From Cohnella hashimotonis (GTDB lineage: Bacteria > Bacillota > Bacilli > Paenibacillales > Paenibacillaceae): a stretch of 64,000 nucleotides of DNA. The notes under the pieces are model-generated. The model ran no database searches and had not been told where the DNA came from. It was given only the letters and a program-made list of their open reading frames with translations. The stretch lies in NCBI RefSeq assembly GCF_030014955.1, contig NZ_JAGRPV010000001.1, positions 4,960,001 to 5,024,000 on the forward strand, in the 5' to 3' direction. Shown here in pieces: positions 45,835-54,625 of the stretch (positions are counted from its first letter, which is position 1; the number at the start of each line of letters is the position of its first letter). The position numbers and the translations under genes were made by a program.

Positions 45835-46947
45835 TTGATCCAATTTGACGGCGTCACCAAGAAGTATCCGGACGGCACTAGTGCTTTGAAGGGCATCAAC
45901 CTCGAGATCGCGGAAGGCGAGCTCGTCACGCTGATCGGCCCGAGCGGATGCGGCAAGTCCACGACGATGAAGATGATCAACCGGCTCGTGGAGCCGACTG
46001 GCGGACGAATCATCATCGACGGCAAAGACATCTCCAAGATCAATCCCGTCCGGTTGAGACGGGATATCGGCTATGTCATCCAGCATATCGGATTGTTCCC
46101 GCATATGACGATCAAGGACAACGTCGCGATCGTGCCGCGGCTCAAGCGCATGGACAAAAAGGCGTACGAACGCCGGATCGACGAGCTGATGGACATGGTC
46201 GGCCTCGACCCGGAAAAATACCGCGACCGGTACCCGTCCGAGCTGAGCGGCGGCCAGCAGCAGCGGATCGGCGTCATCCGGGCGATGGCGGCGGAGCCTT
46301 CGATCATCCTGATGGACGAGCCGTTCAGCGCGCTCGACCCGATCAGCCGCGAGCAGCTGCAGGACGAGCTGATCCGGCTGCAGGAAACCGTGAAGAAGAC
46401 GATCGTCTTCGTCTCTCACGATATGGACGAGGCGCTCAAGATCGCGGACCGCATCGTTCTGATGAAGGGCGGCGAGATCGTTCAGGCCGACAAGCCCGAA
46501 CGCATATTGCGGCGTCCCAAAAACGACTTCGTGCGCAGCTTCATCGGCGAGGGCCGTTTGAACGAAGCTTCCGAGCAGCTATCGGTAGAGGACGTCATGC
46601 TGTGGAATCCCGTGACGGTGAACCAGTCCCGCGGCCTTGCGCACGGGGCAAAATTAATGAAGCAGCATCGCGTCAACGGCCTGCTCGTGCTCGACAAAAA
46701 TCGCGTGCTGCAAGGCGTCGTATCGAGAGAAGCGCTCGAGGAAAATTATCGGAACGAGGATCTGACGCTGCAGGAAATCATGCGGACCGACATCCCGAAC
46801 GTCGTCGTTGGCTCGAGCGTCGGGGATGCGGTGGACGTCATGAAACAGCACGGCATGAGCTACTTGCCCGTCGTTCACCCCAACGGCCAGATCGCGGGCC
46901 TCGTGACCAATTCCAGCCTGATCGACGCGCTGCTGAAGCAGATCTGA
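45835..46947 (+). CDS. Quaternary-amine-type ABC transporter ATPase with CBS domains (OpuCA/ProV family)
   Basis: A 370-residue ATPase. Walker A is GPSGCGKST, the signature is LSGGQQQRIGV, Walker B is IILMDEPFSALDP and the switch is VSHDMDEAL. Two CBS domains follow at about 245-370 and could sense ionic strength or nucleotides. The start is TTG with GGGGAG about 9 bases upstream; a longer frame has no site. The permease-binding protein fusion follows 12 bp later. The family imports glycine betaine, carnitine, choline or related compounds, and some relatives carry ergothioneine. Confidence 0.9.
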   Translation: MIQFDGVTKKYPDGTSALKGINLEIAEGELVTLIGPSGCGKSTTMKMINRLVEPTGGRIIIDGKDISKINPVRLRRDIGYVIQHIGLFPHMTIKDNVAIVPRLKRMDKKAYERRIDELMDMVGLDPEKYRDRYPSELSGGQQQRIGVIRAMAAEPSIILMDEPFSALDPISREQLQDELIRLQETVKKTIVFVSHDMDEALKIADRIVLMKGGEIVQADKPERILRRPKNDFVRSFIGEGRLNEASEQLSVEDVMLWNPVTVNQSRGLAHGAKLMKQHRVNGLLVLDKNRVLQGVVSREALEENYRNEDLTLQEIMRTDIPNVVVGSSVGDAVDVMKQHGMSYLPVVHPNGQIAGLVTNSSLIDALLKQI

Positions 46948-46959
46948 ACGGAGGCCGCC

Positions 46960-48534
46960 ATGAATCTTTGGGACGTATTCATCAACCGGCGCGACGACAT
47001 CGTTCGCGGCACGCTTGAGCATCTGCAAATTTCATTTATCGCGCTGTTTATCGCGATCGTGATCTCGGTCCCTGCGGGCCTCGCCTTGACGCGTTTCCGG
47101 CGGCTCGCCTCTCCCGTCATCGGGCTGACCTCGCTGTTCCAGACGATCCCGAGCCTCGCGCTGCTCGGCTTTATGATCCCGCTCGTCGGCATCGGCCGGG
47201 TGCCGGCCATCATCGCGCTGACGGTATATGCGCTGCTCCCGATCCTTCGCAATACGTACACCGGTATCATGAACGTGGAAAAACCGATCAAGGAAGCCGG
47301 CATCGGCATGGGGATGACGGGCATGCAGGTCATGTGGCGCATCGAGCTGCCGCTGGCGCTGAACGTCATCATGGCAGGCATCCGCACCGCGACGGTCATG
47401 GTGATCGGCGTCGCCACGCTGGCCTCGCTCGTCGGAGCCGGCGGTCTTGGGGATCTCATTTTCCGCGGCATCTCGACGGTCAACACCGAGCTCATCCTGG
47501 CGGGCACGATTCCCGCGGCGCTGCTCGCGCTGCTGCTCGATTTTTTGCTGGAACGGATGGAACGGGCGGTCACGCCGCCCGGCTTAAGAACGGTCGGCCG
47601 CAAACGGACGAATCGCTTCGTGCGAGTCGTCGAGATCGCGCTCGGCATCCTGCTCGTCGCGGCGATCGCGACGAGTTTGCTGGGACGCGGCGGTCTCGGG
47701 TTCGGCGGAGGCGGAGGCGGCAAGACGATCACCGTGGGCGGCAAAAACTTCACAGAGCAGGATATTCTCGTCCATATGCTGTCTTCGCTAATCGAGGCCA
47801 AGACCGATTTGAAGGTCGTGCGCAAACCGTTTCTCGGCGGCTCCCAGGTGACGCACAGCGCGCTGACGAGCGGCAGCATCGATCTGTACCCGGAATATAC
47901 GGGGACGGGCTGGTCGTCGGTGCTTGGCGAAGCGCCGGTGGGCGGCGATCCCCAAGCTACCTACGATAAGGTGAAGGCGGCTTACGAGACACGGTTCGGT
48001 GTCACCTGGCTGCCGCCGTTCGGCTTCAACAATACGTACACGCTGTCCATGCGCGCCGACGTCGCCCAGCGTCTCGGCATCGATACGATGTCCCAGCTGG
48101 CCGCGCGTTCGTCTGGGCTGACGCTCGGTGCGACTCACGAGTTCCTGGAGCGGGAGGACGGCTTCAAAGGCTTGCAGGCCGCTTACGGCATGCGATTCAA
48201 AAAGGTGACCGGACTCGACCCCGGCTTGACGTACGGCGCGGTCAAGGAGGGCACGACCGACGTCAACGACGCCTTCTCGACGGACGGGCGCATCCAGGCG
48301 TTTAAGCTGAAGGCGCTCAAGGACGACAAGCAATTTTTCCCACCGTACTATGCGGCCGTCGTCATTCGCGACGATACACTGAAGGCGCATCCCGAATTGG
48401 AAGAGACGCTGAACCTGCTGGCCGGTAAAATCGACGACAAAACGATGTCCGCGCTCAATGGAAAGGTGGACTTGGAACACAAGGAACCGCGAGCTGTGGC
48501 AGAGCAGTGGCTGAAGGAGCAAGGACTGATCTGA
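46960..48534 (+). CDS. Fused permease and substrate-binding protein of the OpuC/EgtU type
   Basis: A 524-residue fusion. The permease occupies about 1-215, with five to six membrane segments and the EAA-like loop KPIKEAGIGMGMTGMQVMW. A further membrane segment lies at about 222-245, then a Gly-rich linker (GFGGGGGGK), then an extracellular OpuCC/ProX-type binding domain from about 250 (TVGGKNFTEQDIL, then SIDLYPEYTGTGW and TDVNDAFSTDGRI). GGAGG lies 6 bases before the ATG. With the upstream ATPase this is a complete two-gene importer. The fused arrangement occurs both in osmoprotectant systems and in EgtU, so the ligand is open. Confidence 0.9.
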   Translation: MNLWDVFINRRDDIVRGTLEHLQISFIALFIAIVISVPAGLALTRFRRLASPVIGLTSLFQTIPSLALLGFMIPLVGIGRVPAIIALTVYALLPILRNTYTGIMNVEKPIKEAGIGMGMTGMQVMWRIELPLALNVIMAGIRTATVMVIGVATLASLVGAGGLGDLIFRGISTVNTELILAGTIPAALLALLLDFLLERMERAVTPPGLRTVGRKRTNRFVRVVEIALGILLVAAIATSLLGRGGLGFGGGGGGKTITVGGKNFTEQDILVHMLSSLIEAKTDLKVVRKPFLGGSQVTHSALTSGSIDLYPEYTGTGWSSVLGEAPVGGDPQATYDKVKAAYETRFGVTWLPPFGFNNTYTLSMRADVAQRLGIDTMSQLAARSSGLTLGATHEFLEREDGFKGLQAAYGMRFKKVTGLDPGLTYGAVKEGTTDVNDAFSTDGRIQAFKLKALKDDKQFFPPYYAAVVIRDDTLKAHPELEETLNLLAGKIDDKTMSALNGKVDLEHKEPRAVAEQWLKEQGLI

Positions 48535-48546
48535 TGGATCAAGCCC

Positions 48547-49338
48547 TTAATCCATGACGATCCGGTGATGATGCGTGTAAACGTTCAGCGAATCCGCGCG
48601 GATGAAGCCCACGCAGGTGATGCCGAGGTCATCCGCCAGCCTGAGGGCGAGATCCGTCGGCGCCGACTTGGAGAGCAGGATCGGGCAGCCGATCTTGGCG
48701 GCCTTCAAGACGACCTCCGAGGACAGGCGGCCGCTGAACACGATGACCCGGTCTTTCGCGGATAAGCGATGGCGGATGCAGTGGCCGAACAGCTTGTCGA
48801 GCGCGTTGTGCCGGCCGATGTCCGACCTCGTCTCCGCCGCTCCCGATTCGTCGAGCAAGGCAGCGTTGTGAACGCCCCCCGTCGCCGCGAATTCGGCCGA
48901 AGCCGCCTGCAGCCGGGACATCCATTCGAAGCAGCGCTCGGCCGAAATCCGCAGTCCGCCGGTCAGCGTTTTGGCCGTTCGGGCATCGTTCTGAAAATAA
49001 AACTGCCGGCTTTTGCCGCAGCAGGAGCCGATCATACGCTTCGAATAGAAGTCCTTGGCGGTGGACTGCGGACGGACGAGCTCGACGCGGGCAAAGCCGC
49101 CTTGTACGTCGAGCGTTAATACCTTGATATCCTCGCGGACACGAATAACGCCCTCGGAGCCGAGGAAGCCGACGACCAGGTCGGTCAGGTCGCTTGGCGA
49201 GCAGACCAAGGTCGCGAACTCTTCCCCATCGACGATCAACGTCAGGGGATATTCGGCCGCCACGTCCTCTTCCCGTTCGGAGACGAGCCCGCCTTTCATT
49301 TTCGTCGCGGTCCATTTTACGATCGAAGGTCGTTCCAC
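48547..49338 (-). CDS. fdhD: FdhD, formate dehydrogenase accessory sulfurtransferase
   Basis: A protein of about 263 residues that passes sulfur to the molybdenum cofactor of formate-dehydrogenase-type enzymes. The sulfur-carrying cysteine region is GSCCGKSR, and the conserved stretches EFAATGGVHNAAL, DIGRHNALDK and FSGRLSSEVVLK are present. The start is one of two GTG codons; 49338 has AGGGG 8 bases upstream, 49347 has the site too close. It lies 18 bp after the FdhF/YdeP-type oxidoreductase, its expected client. It converges with the ABC transporter with 12 bp between stops. Confidence 0.92.
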   Translation of the reverse strand: MERPSIVKWTATKMKGGLVSEREEDVAAEYPLTLIVDGEEFATLVCSPSDLTDLVVGFLGSEGVIRVREDIKVLTLDVQGGFARVELVRPQSTAKDFYSKRMIGSCCGKSRQFYFQNDARTAKTLTGGLRISAERCFEWMSRLQAASAEFAATGGVHNAALLDESGAAETRSDIGRHNALDKLFGHCIRHRLSAKDRVIVFSGRLSSEVVLKAAKIGCPILLSKSAPTDLALRLADDLGITCVGFIRADSLNVYTHHHRIVMD

Positions 49339-49356
49339 CCTGTCCACCCCTTGCGC

Positions 49357-51711
49357 TTATTCCGGCATGTCGAGGTCCAATTCCTCGATTCGCTTTTCCG
49401 CGTAACGCGTATCCTTCAAGGCATGGTAAGTCTCCGCCTTCTCCACGACGACCGCCGCATTATATTCGGGGATGCCCGCATGAGGCTCGTAGACGCCTTT
49501 GGGAAACAGCATGTTGCCTTCCGGCCAATACAGCTCGAGGTTGCCTGCGGCCATCGCCGCCGCCTTGAACCTGCCGTGAAAAACGCCGTGCCGGTTATAA
49601 ACGACGACTGCGTCGCCTTCGCGAATGCCGAGCCCTGCCGCGTCCGCCGCGTTCATGAGCACGTCGTACCGCCCTGCGCCGTTAAACGGATCGAGCTCGC
49701 CGTACACCATCGAATTGAACTGCTTGCCGCGGCGCGTCGTCGCGTAAAAGCGCCCTTCGGGCTTGCGAAGCTCCGGCAGCTCGATCGGCAGAAGCCTGCC
49801 CTTGCCGTCCGGCGTAGGGAACTCGCCGCCTTCGCACAGCCAGGCGCCGCCCCATTGAAAGACGTCGCCGCGCCCTCGCAGCTGCTGAATGCCGTCGTAG
49901 TTCGGCGCAGCCTTGGCGATCTCCGCGCGAACGGCGGCCGCGTCGGCGAAGGCGACGGCATCGCGGCGCTCCGGCCTGACGCGGGCCGCCAGATCGGCAT
50001 AGATCCGCCACTCGGGCCGGGCTTCAGCGATGCGCGGGCCTTCGATCTCCGGCGAGAAATACACCATCCGCTCCGTCGAAGTGGACGTGCCGCCGCCCGG
50101 CTGTTCGTACCGGGTCATGGCGGGGAGCACCCACACCTCCTCTTTAGCATCTGCAAGCGTAGAGGTATTAAGGACGATGTCCTGATGGACGCGCACGTCG
50201 ACGTTTTCCAGGCATCGCCGGATGAAGTCGGGGTCCGGCATCGTCTCGAGGAAGTTGCCGCCGGACGTATAAAACACCTTAAGCTTGCGCTCATGATCGT
50301 CCGGCAGCATCGCGTTCTCGAGCGACACGCCGACGATGTCGCCCTGCCAGCGCGGCAGCTCGAATCCCCACAGCGCTTCGACTCGGCGGACGTGCTCCGG
50401 CTGGAAGTCCCCGCCCGGCAGGCTGAACGGATCAGCTCCCATTTCGCCGGAGCCCTGTACCCCGCTATGTCCGCGGATCGGCATGACGCCGCAATGCGCC
50501 CTGCCGATAAAGCCGCGGAGCAGCGCGAGATTGGCGACCTGCGAGATATTGTCCGTGCCGAAGCGGTGCTGGGTGAGCCCCATGCTCCACACGAAGACGC
50601 CGCTGCGCGCGCCGGCCAGCAAGTTCGCGAATTCGGCCATTCGCTCGCGCGACAAGCCCGACGACCGTTCGAGCGCCTCCCACTCCTGCTCGCGCACATG
50701 CGCCTTCAGCGCTTCGTAGCCGCTCGCGTGCGCCTGCACGAACGCATGGTCGATCGCCGAGCCGGGCCGATCGTCCTCCATCTCGAACCAATGCTTCATG
50801 ACGCCGTTCATGAACGCGATGTCGCCGCCGATGTTCACCTGGTAAAAGTCGTCGGCCAGCCTCGTGCCGAACAGCGCGGACTCGGGGATCGAAGGCACCC
50901 AGTAGCCCTCCATCGCGGGCTCCCGGTACGGGTTGATCACGATGATCTTCGTGCCTTTGCGCTTGGCGGCGTACATATACTTGGTGGACACCGGCTGGTT
51001 GTTCGAGGCTACGCTCCCCCAGAACACGAGCACGTCCGTACCGATCCAATCCCTGTAGCTGCAGCTGGAAGCGCCGATGCCGAGCGACCGCTTCATCGCG
51101 GTCTTCGAGGGCGAATGACAGATGCGCGACGCGTTGTCGATGTTGTTCGTGCCGATCAGGCGCGCGGCCTTGGCCGCTGCGTAATACGATTCGTTCGTAA
51201 TGCCGCGCCCGGTCAGGTAAAAGGCCAGTTGCTTCGGATCCACGCCGCGGATACGGCTCGCTATGCGGTCCAGCGCCTCCTCCCATGTGGCGCGCCTGAA
51301 GGCCGAGTCGCCCTTTTCGCGCAGGAGCGGGTAAGGGATGCGCCCCAATTTTCGCAGCTGAGCGCTGTCCATCCGTCTGAGCTCGTCGATGTCGGCATGC
51401 AAAACGTCCGGCTTGATCGGCCCCATCGTGTTCAGCCGCAGCACGTTCAGCCGCGTCGTGCACAGATGCGGACCCGTCAGCGTCTGGTCGTAGAGGCCGG
51501 ACACGCCGAGCGCGCATCCGTCGCAGACGCCTTGCGTCAATATTCTGTATGCGTACGGCAAATTGTCGCGGTTGTCCCAGACGACCTTCATCGTGTCGCG
51601 GATATGATGCGGCTTCTGCCTGCCGAGGCCGAACGGCATCTTGCTCACCCACAGACTGGGATCCGGACGTCCCGGCAGCTTTGTTCGCCCCGAATGCTTC
51701 GTTTTGCCCAT
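49357..51711 (-). CDS. FdhF/YdeP family molybdopterin oxidoreductase
   Basis: A 784-residue cytoplasmic oxidoreductase binding bis-molybdopterin guanine dinucleotide. The N-terminal cysteine segment is GVCDGCALG. Family stretches are AFYLTGRGITNESYY, DNASRICHSPS, VFWGSVASNNQP and FLGRAHCGV-like FIGRAHCGVMPIRGHSGVQG. It lacks the N-terminal ferredoxin-like domains of true formate dehydrogenases. I chose ATG 51711 because GGAGG lies 9 bases before it; the in-frame extension upstream is Arg-rich and has no site. It is followed by fdhD, so it needs sulfurated cofactor. The substrate of YdeP-type enzymes is not settled; formate is only one possibility. Confidence 0.9.
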   Translation of the reverse strand: MGKTKHSGRTKLPGRPDPSLWVSKMPFGLGRQKPHHIRDTMKVVWDNRDNLPYAYRILTQGVCDGCALGVSGLYDQTLTGPHLCTTRLNVLRLNTMGPIKPDVLHADIDELRRMDSAQLRKLGRIPYPLLREKGDSAFRRATWEEALDRIASRIRGVDPKQLAFYLTGRGITNESYYAAAKAARLIGTNNIDNASRICHSPSKTAMKRSLGIGASSCSYRDWIGTDVLVFWGSVASNNQPVSTKYMYAAKRKGTKIIVINPYREPAMEGYWVPSIPESALFGTRLADDFYQVNIGGDIAFMNGVMKHWFEMEDDRPGSAIDHAFVQAHASGYEALKAHVREQEWEALERSSGLSRERMAEFANLLAGARSGVFVWSMGLTQHRFGTDNISQVANLALLRGFIGRAHCGVMPIRGHSGVQGSGEMGADPFSLPGGDFQPEHVRRVEALWGFELPRWQGDIVGVSLENAMLPDDHERKLKVFYTSGGNFLETMPDPDFIRRCLENVDVRVHQDIVLNTSTLADAKEEVWVLPAMTRYEQPGGGTSTSTERMVYFSPEIEGPRIAEARPEWRIYADLAARVRPERRDAVAFADAAAVRAEIAKAAPNYDGIQQLRGRGDVFQWGGAWLCEGGEFPTPDGKGRLLPIELPELRKPEGRFYATTRRGKQFNSMVYGELDPFNGAGRYDVLMNAADAAGLGIREGDAVVVYNRHGVFHGRFKAAAMAAGNLELYWPEGNMLFPKGVYEPHAGIPEYNAAVVVEKAETYHALKDTRYAEKRIEELDLDMPE

Positions 51712-51745
51712 GATCGTCAACCTCCGCCTGCGTCGCCTTGGAAAT

Positions 51746-51794
51746 GAAAAAGCCGCCGATCCGAAGCAGCCCGCTGCTCCATGATTCGCGGCTT
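51746..51794 (-). terminator. Rho-independent terminator between mpg and the FdhF/YdeP gene
   Basis: On the minus strand AAGCCGC pairs with GCGGCTT, enclosing an inner AGCAG/CTGCT hairpin, followed by TTTTC. It ends transcription from the mpg gene. Confidence 0.75.
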
Positions 51795-51895
51795 GGAATA
51801 CGTTTAGTTTATCAGGCGGAACGATGGCGTTGCAAGCGTTTACAGGAAGGCCGCAATACCCATAGGTTTCGTCGTGATTGTCGTTCGACGACCTT

Positions 51896-52489
51896 TCAAC
51901 CCTTCCGCGACACGAACGGATTGCCCGTCTCCCAAAACCGCCACGGGTAATCTCTCGCCTCGCCGCTGTTATCAATGCCGATACGCGGGCCGGCGGATAC
52001 GGACGACACAGCCCTTCCCTCTGCGATATACAGCGGCGGCTTGTCTAGCGGAAGTCCGTAATCCCCGATGCCGATGCCCAGCGCCTTCGTCAGCTTGCCA
52101 GGTCCGTTGGTCAGGTGATGGATTTTCTTTAACGGACCACGCCGCTCGAGCATCAGCGCTTCTCCCATCACGGGCTCGACGGCTCTGATCAATACGGCTT
52201 CGGGACAGCCGGGCTCGCCGCTCACCACGTTGAACAGGCAGTGGGTATGCATGACATACGTATACGCGTACCCCGGCGGACCGAACATCACTTCTGTTCG
52301 CGGCGTCCGGCGGCCGCCATAGCTGTGCGCGGCTCGGTCTCCCGGTCCAACGTACGCTTCGGTCTCCACGATCCAACCGGAGGTGATGCCGAGTTCCGTT
52401 TCCTTGACGAGCAGCATCCCGAGCAGCGATCGGGCCAGCTCGAGCGTCGGCTTCCGGAAAAAAGAGAGGGATACGGGCTTGATCGTCAT
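51896..52489 (-). CDS. DNA-3-methyladenine glycosylase (Mpg/AAG family)
   Basis: A 197-residue base-excision enzyme of the mammalian AAG type. The catalytic glutamate is E44 in WIVETEAYVGPGDRAAH. Other family stretches are RNxxMFGPPG-like TEVMFGPPGYAYTYVMH, CLFNVVSGEPG, AVLIRAVEP and NGPGKLTKALGI. The ATG at 52489 has GAGGTGA 5 bases upstream; an upstream extension lacks a site. It removes 3-methyladenine, hypoxanthine and similar bases, and is a second fold for the job alongside AlkA at 21685. It is the last GC-rich gene before the AT-rich island. Confidence 0.92.
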   Translation of the reverse strand: MTIKPVSLSFFRKPTLELARSLLGMLLVKETELGITSGWIVETEAYVGPGDRAAHSYGGRRTPRTEVMFGPPGYAYTYVMHTHCLFNVVSGEPGCPEAVLIRAVEPVMGEALMLERRGPLKKIHHLTNGPGKLTKALGIGIGDYGLPLDKPPLYIAEGRAVSSVSAGPRIGIDNSGEARDYPWRFWETGNPFVSRKG

Positions 52490-52862
52490 CGGGTTCACCT
52501 CGTTAATGGCACAGCCAGGGGACTTCTTCCTTCGACTGGTTAAGAGCACATCCGTTAAACGCAAGCGGGATAAGGCCTTTCGGCGTTTCGGATCGGATAT
52601 GTTGTAGTAAAAATCGCATTGTGTATTAGGTATAAGCTTATCTAGAACAGACTGTACATCAAAGTCGGGTTAATTTCCAGCCCGCTGTTAAGGTTCGTGT
52701 AAGCGGTGTAAAGAATATAATTCCTGATCATAAAACTTCTTTTCTATCCACCTCTAACCATCACCAATCTTTGCCCTATAAACAAAAACTCCTTGCTGTC
52801 GATGTAGTAACCGGCATGCAAGGAGCGATAAAGTTTCATATCAAGATAGCTAAAATCTAGCC
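52490..52862. other. Boundary of the AT-rich island, mostly non-coding
   Basis: GC content falls sharply here. The only frame of note is 52642-52731 on the minus strand, 29 codons from ATG (MIRNYILYTAYTNLNSGLEI, ending NPTLMYSLF). It looks like the tail of a real protein, without a convincing ribosome site. Within it, on the plus strand, TCCTGATCATAAAACTTCT (52722-52740) nearly repeats TCCTGATCAGTAAAACTTCT at 53398-53417, so this may be a decayed duplicate of the debris beyond the Imm70 gene. Confidence 0.5.
52783..52825 (-). terminator. Rho-independent terminator after the Imm70 gene
   Basis: On the minus strand CTCCTTGC and GCAAGGAG form a perfect 8-bp stem followed by TTTTTG. It lies 38 bases past the restored stop of the Imm70-type gene. 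Confidence 0.8.
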
Positions 52863-53311
52863 TTATCGTAATTTGTGGAAGTCATGAGTGCTCATGATTT
52901 TAACATCGTAGTCATACTGAATGGCCATATTCAACGCAACATAAAACAAATTAACAAGTCCGGGCCACTCTCTGTGGAAAAGTAATTCGCCAGGCTCATT
53001 ATGGAAGGATCATTGATTTCTCCCCAAGGTGGCTGTTTCGATAAATCTTCAATATCCCAAACTACATCATCAGGACTAATACTCCAGCTATTTTGGATAG
53101 CTTTTACCTCTTCAAGCAATTGTAAATTGTACTTTTTCTCCATGTCTTCATGATATAGCTTTTTCATCATAAATGGATATTTGCTGCCCCATCCATTCGG
53201 TTCCAATCGGTAACTTATCGTTGAAAAGAAGCAATGCAAAAAATCCCCTGAGCCAATTTCAAACCATAAATGCTCATCCAACATTAGTCCAACAGGCGTA
53301 AAAAGTTCCAC
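52863..53311 (-). pseudogene. Imm70-family immunity protein, frameshifted near the 3' end
   Basis: The first 120 or so codons read as an Imm70-type polymorphic-toxin immunity protein, with EIGSGDFLHCFFSTISY, LEPNGWGSKYPFMMKKLY and VVWDIEDLSKQPPWGE. The frame then runs into a stop at 52931 after GPDLLICFMLR. Shifting by one base near 52965 gives a continuous family-like ending, GLVNLFYVALNMAIQYDY then DVKIMSTHDFHKLR, stopping at 52863 and followed by a terminator. With the missing base restored the product is about 149 residues, about the length I expect for the family. Either a one-base deletion has broken the gene or the assembly has an error. The start appears to be GTG with a weak AGGA site. 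AT-rich composition indicates transfer. Confidence 0.65.
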
Positions 53312-53336
53312 CTATTCCTGAAGGAAATCTGTTTCC

Positions 53337-53480
53337 TTACTCCCACGAGATGACCACAATGTCGTCATCATTGTTCTGCGTCGATAAAATGCGTACTTCC
53401 TGATCAGTAAAACTTCTAAATCTTTTTCTTTCAGTCCCGCTAAAGGGCGGCGCCTTTTGTTGGTTTTTATGGCGAAGCTC
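53337..53480 (-). pseudogene. C-terminal coding fragment of unknown origin
   Basis: One minus-strand frame without a start codon reads as plausible protein, including ELRHKNQQKAPPFSGTERKR and TDQEVRILSTQNNDDDIVVI and ending SWE at 53337. Further back the phase is closed by a stop inside the 351-residue gene. It lies directly upstream of the Imm70-type gene, where the toxin C-terminus would be expected, so it may be toxin debris. No toxin family is recognised. Confidence 0.35.
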
Positions 53481-53482
53481 TG

Positions 53483-54538
53483 TCAGTTCGTGTTGGACTT
53501 TGGATTTTGTACTTCCAAAGCAAATTTTTGAGAAGCAAAAACAAAAGGAGAATTATCTAAGGGAATGGTTATGCTATAAAAAGGATACTTACCATTTTCA
53601 TTTGGTACATTTACTTCAAAGTTTTTGTTATAAATATTACTGCCATCAAGTTCGTAAATCAACGTTTTCTCTGAATTTGCAAAAGAAATCGGATGATTAT
53701 TTAGAAATATTGTTGTTGCGTATTTCCCTTTCCCACCAAATCCAAATATATTTAATTTTTTTGCTTCCCCAGGAATCGCATTAATTGCATTAGGTTGCGA
53801 TAAATTAGTTTTATCTAGATCTAAAGTGTCAATAACATTTCTGATGCCCTTATCTCTAACTTTCCCAACAAAACGTTCAGGTATTTTTGTTAAACTTGTT
53901 GTATCACTTGAAAATTTTTTATTAATATTGTCAAGGGAGCTATTAATATAAAAGGAGATTGAGTTTACATAGAAATCTATGTACTTCATTGCTCCATTAG
54001 GGAGTTTATCAAAATAGTAAAGCATAATTATATCAAGTCTATGTTGTTTTACTAGATCCTCATTTTTTATGGTAATAGGTATATTTTTACTCGACATTGT
54101 TGGCAACTCTGTGTTGTAAATATAAAATTTATTTACCTCGTCTTCATCAACTAAAAACTGTTGAAATACTCCATCCAATGAAACCAATATACCAATTGAA
54201 TCATTCTTAGATGTTGCATTTATTGTTGAAACATATAATTGTAACTCCTTTGGGTCATCAAGTTGTATTGTTTTTGTGTCAATAAATTCTCCCTTCTCGT
54301 TAAATATTCTAAGTCCATAACTCTCATTTATATTACTTATAGCGGGCATTTCAATAATACTGGAAGTTTTAATTTTTTTTGAAAATTCGCTCATTTCACT
54401 AATTTTTATAGATTTAGATTTAGTTTCATTATCATTATTCTTTTTCGATAATATATCGTTAGTTAGAAAGTAAACAAAAAGAAAGATTAAGATTACAATT
54501 CCATAACTAAGGAGTTTTTGAATACTTAATGCTCGCAC
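53483..54538 (-). CDS. AT-rich membrane-anchored protein of unknown function
   Basis: A 351-residue protein with one N-terminal membrane segment at about 9-27 (LSYGIVILIFLFVYFLTND) and a long extracytoplasmic part, rich in Asn, Ile and Lys, with a beta-like pattern. No cysteine and no known motif were found. The GTG start has AGGAG 9 bases upstream. Codon use is strongly AT-biased, unlike the GC-rich genes on either side of the island. It lies 87 bp after the small secreted protein on the same strand, so the two may be one unit. Function unknown. Confidence 0.75.
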   Translation of the reverse strand: MRALSIQKLLSYGIVILIFLFVYFLTNDILSKKNNDNETKSKSIKISEMSEFSKKIKTSSIIEMPAISNINESYGLRIFNEKGEFIDTKTIQLDDPKELQLYVSTINATSKNDSIGILVSLDGVFQQFLVDEDEVNKFYIYNTELPTMSSKNIPITIKNEDLVKQHRLDIIMLYYFDKLPNGAMKYIDFYVNSISFYINSSLDNINKKFSSDTTSLTKIPERFVGKVRDKGIRNVIDTLDLDKTNLSQPNAINAIPGEAKKLNIFGFGGKGKYATTIFLNNHPISFANSEKTLIYELDGSNIYNKNFEVNVPNENGKYPFYSITIPLDNSPFVFASQKFALEVQNPKSNTN

Positions 54539-54625
54539 TATAGCACTCTCCTACTGGTACAGGTCCAATTGCAAATTAGATTTGTAAATATGAAGAGTTC
54601 GCTAACTAATATGAAGACTTGCTAA

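Noticed and set aside
49351-51747. 798-codon open frame opposite the FdhF/YdeP gene
   Set aside because: It is an antisense shadow caused by high GC and codon bias; the minus strand encodes a clear molybdopterin enzyme.
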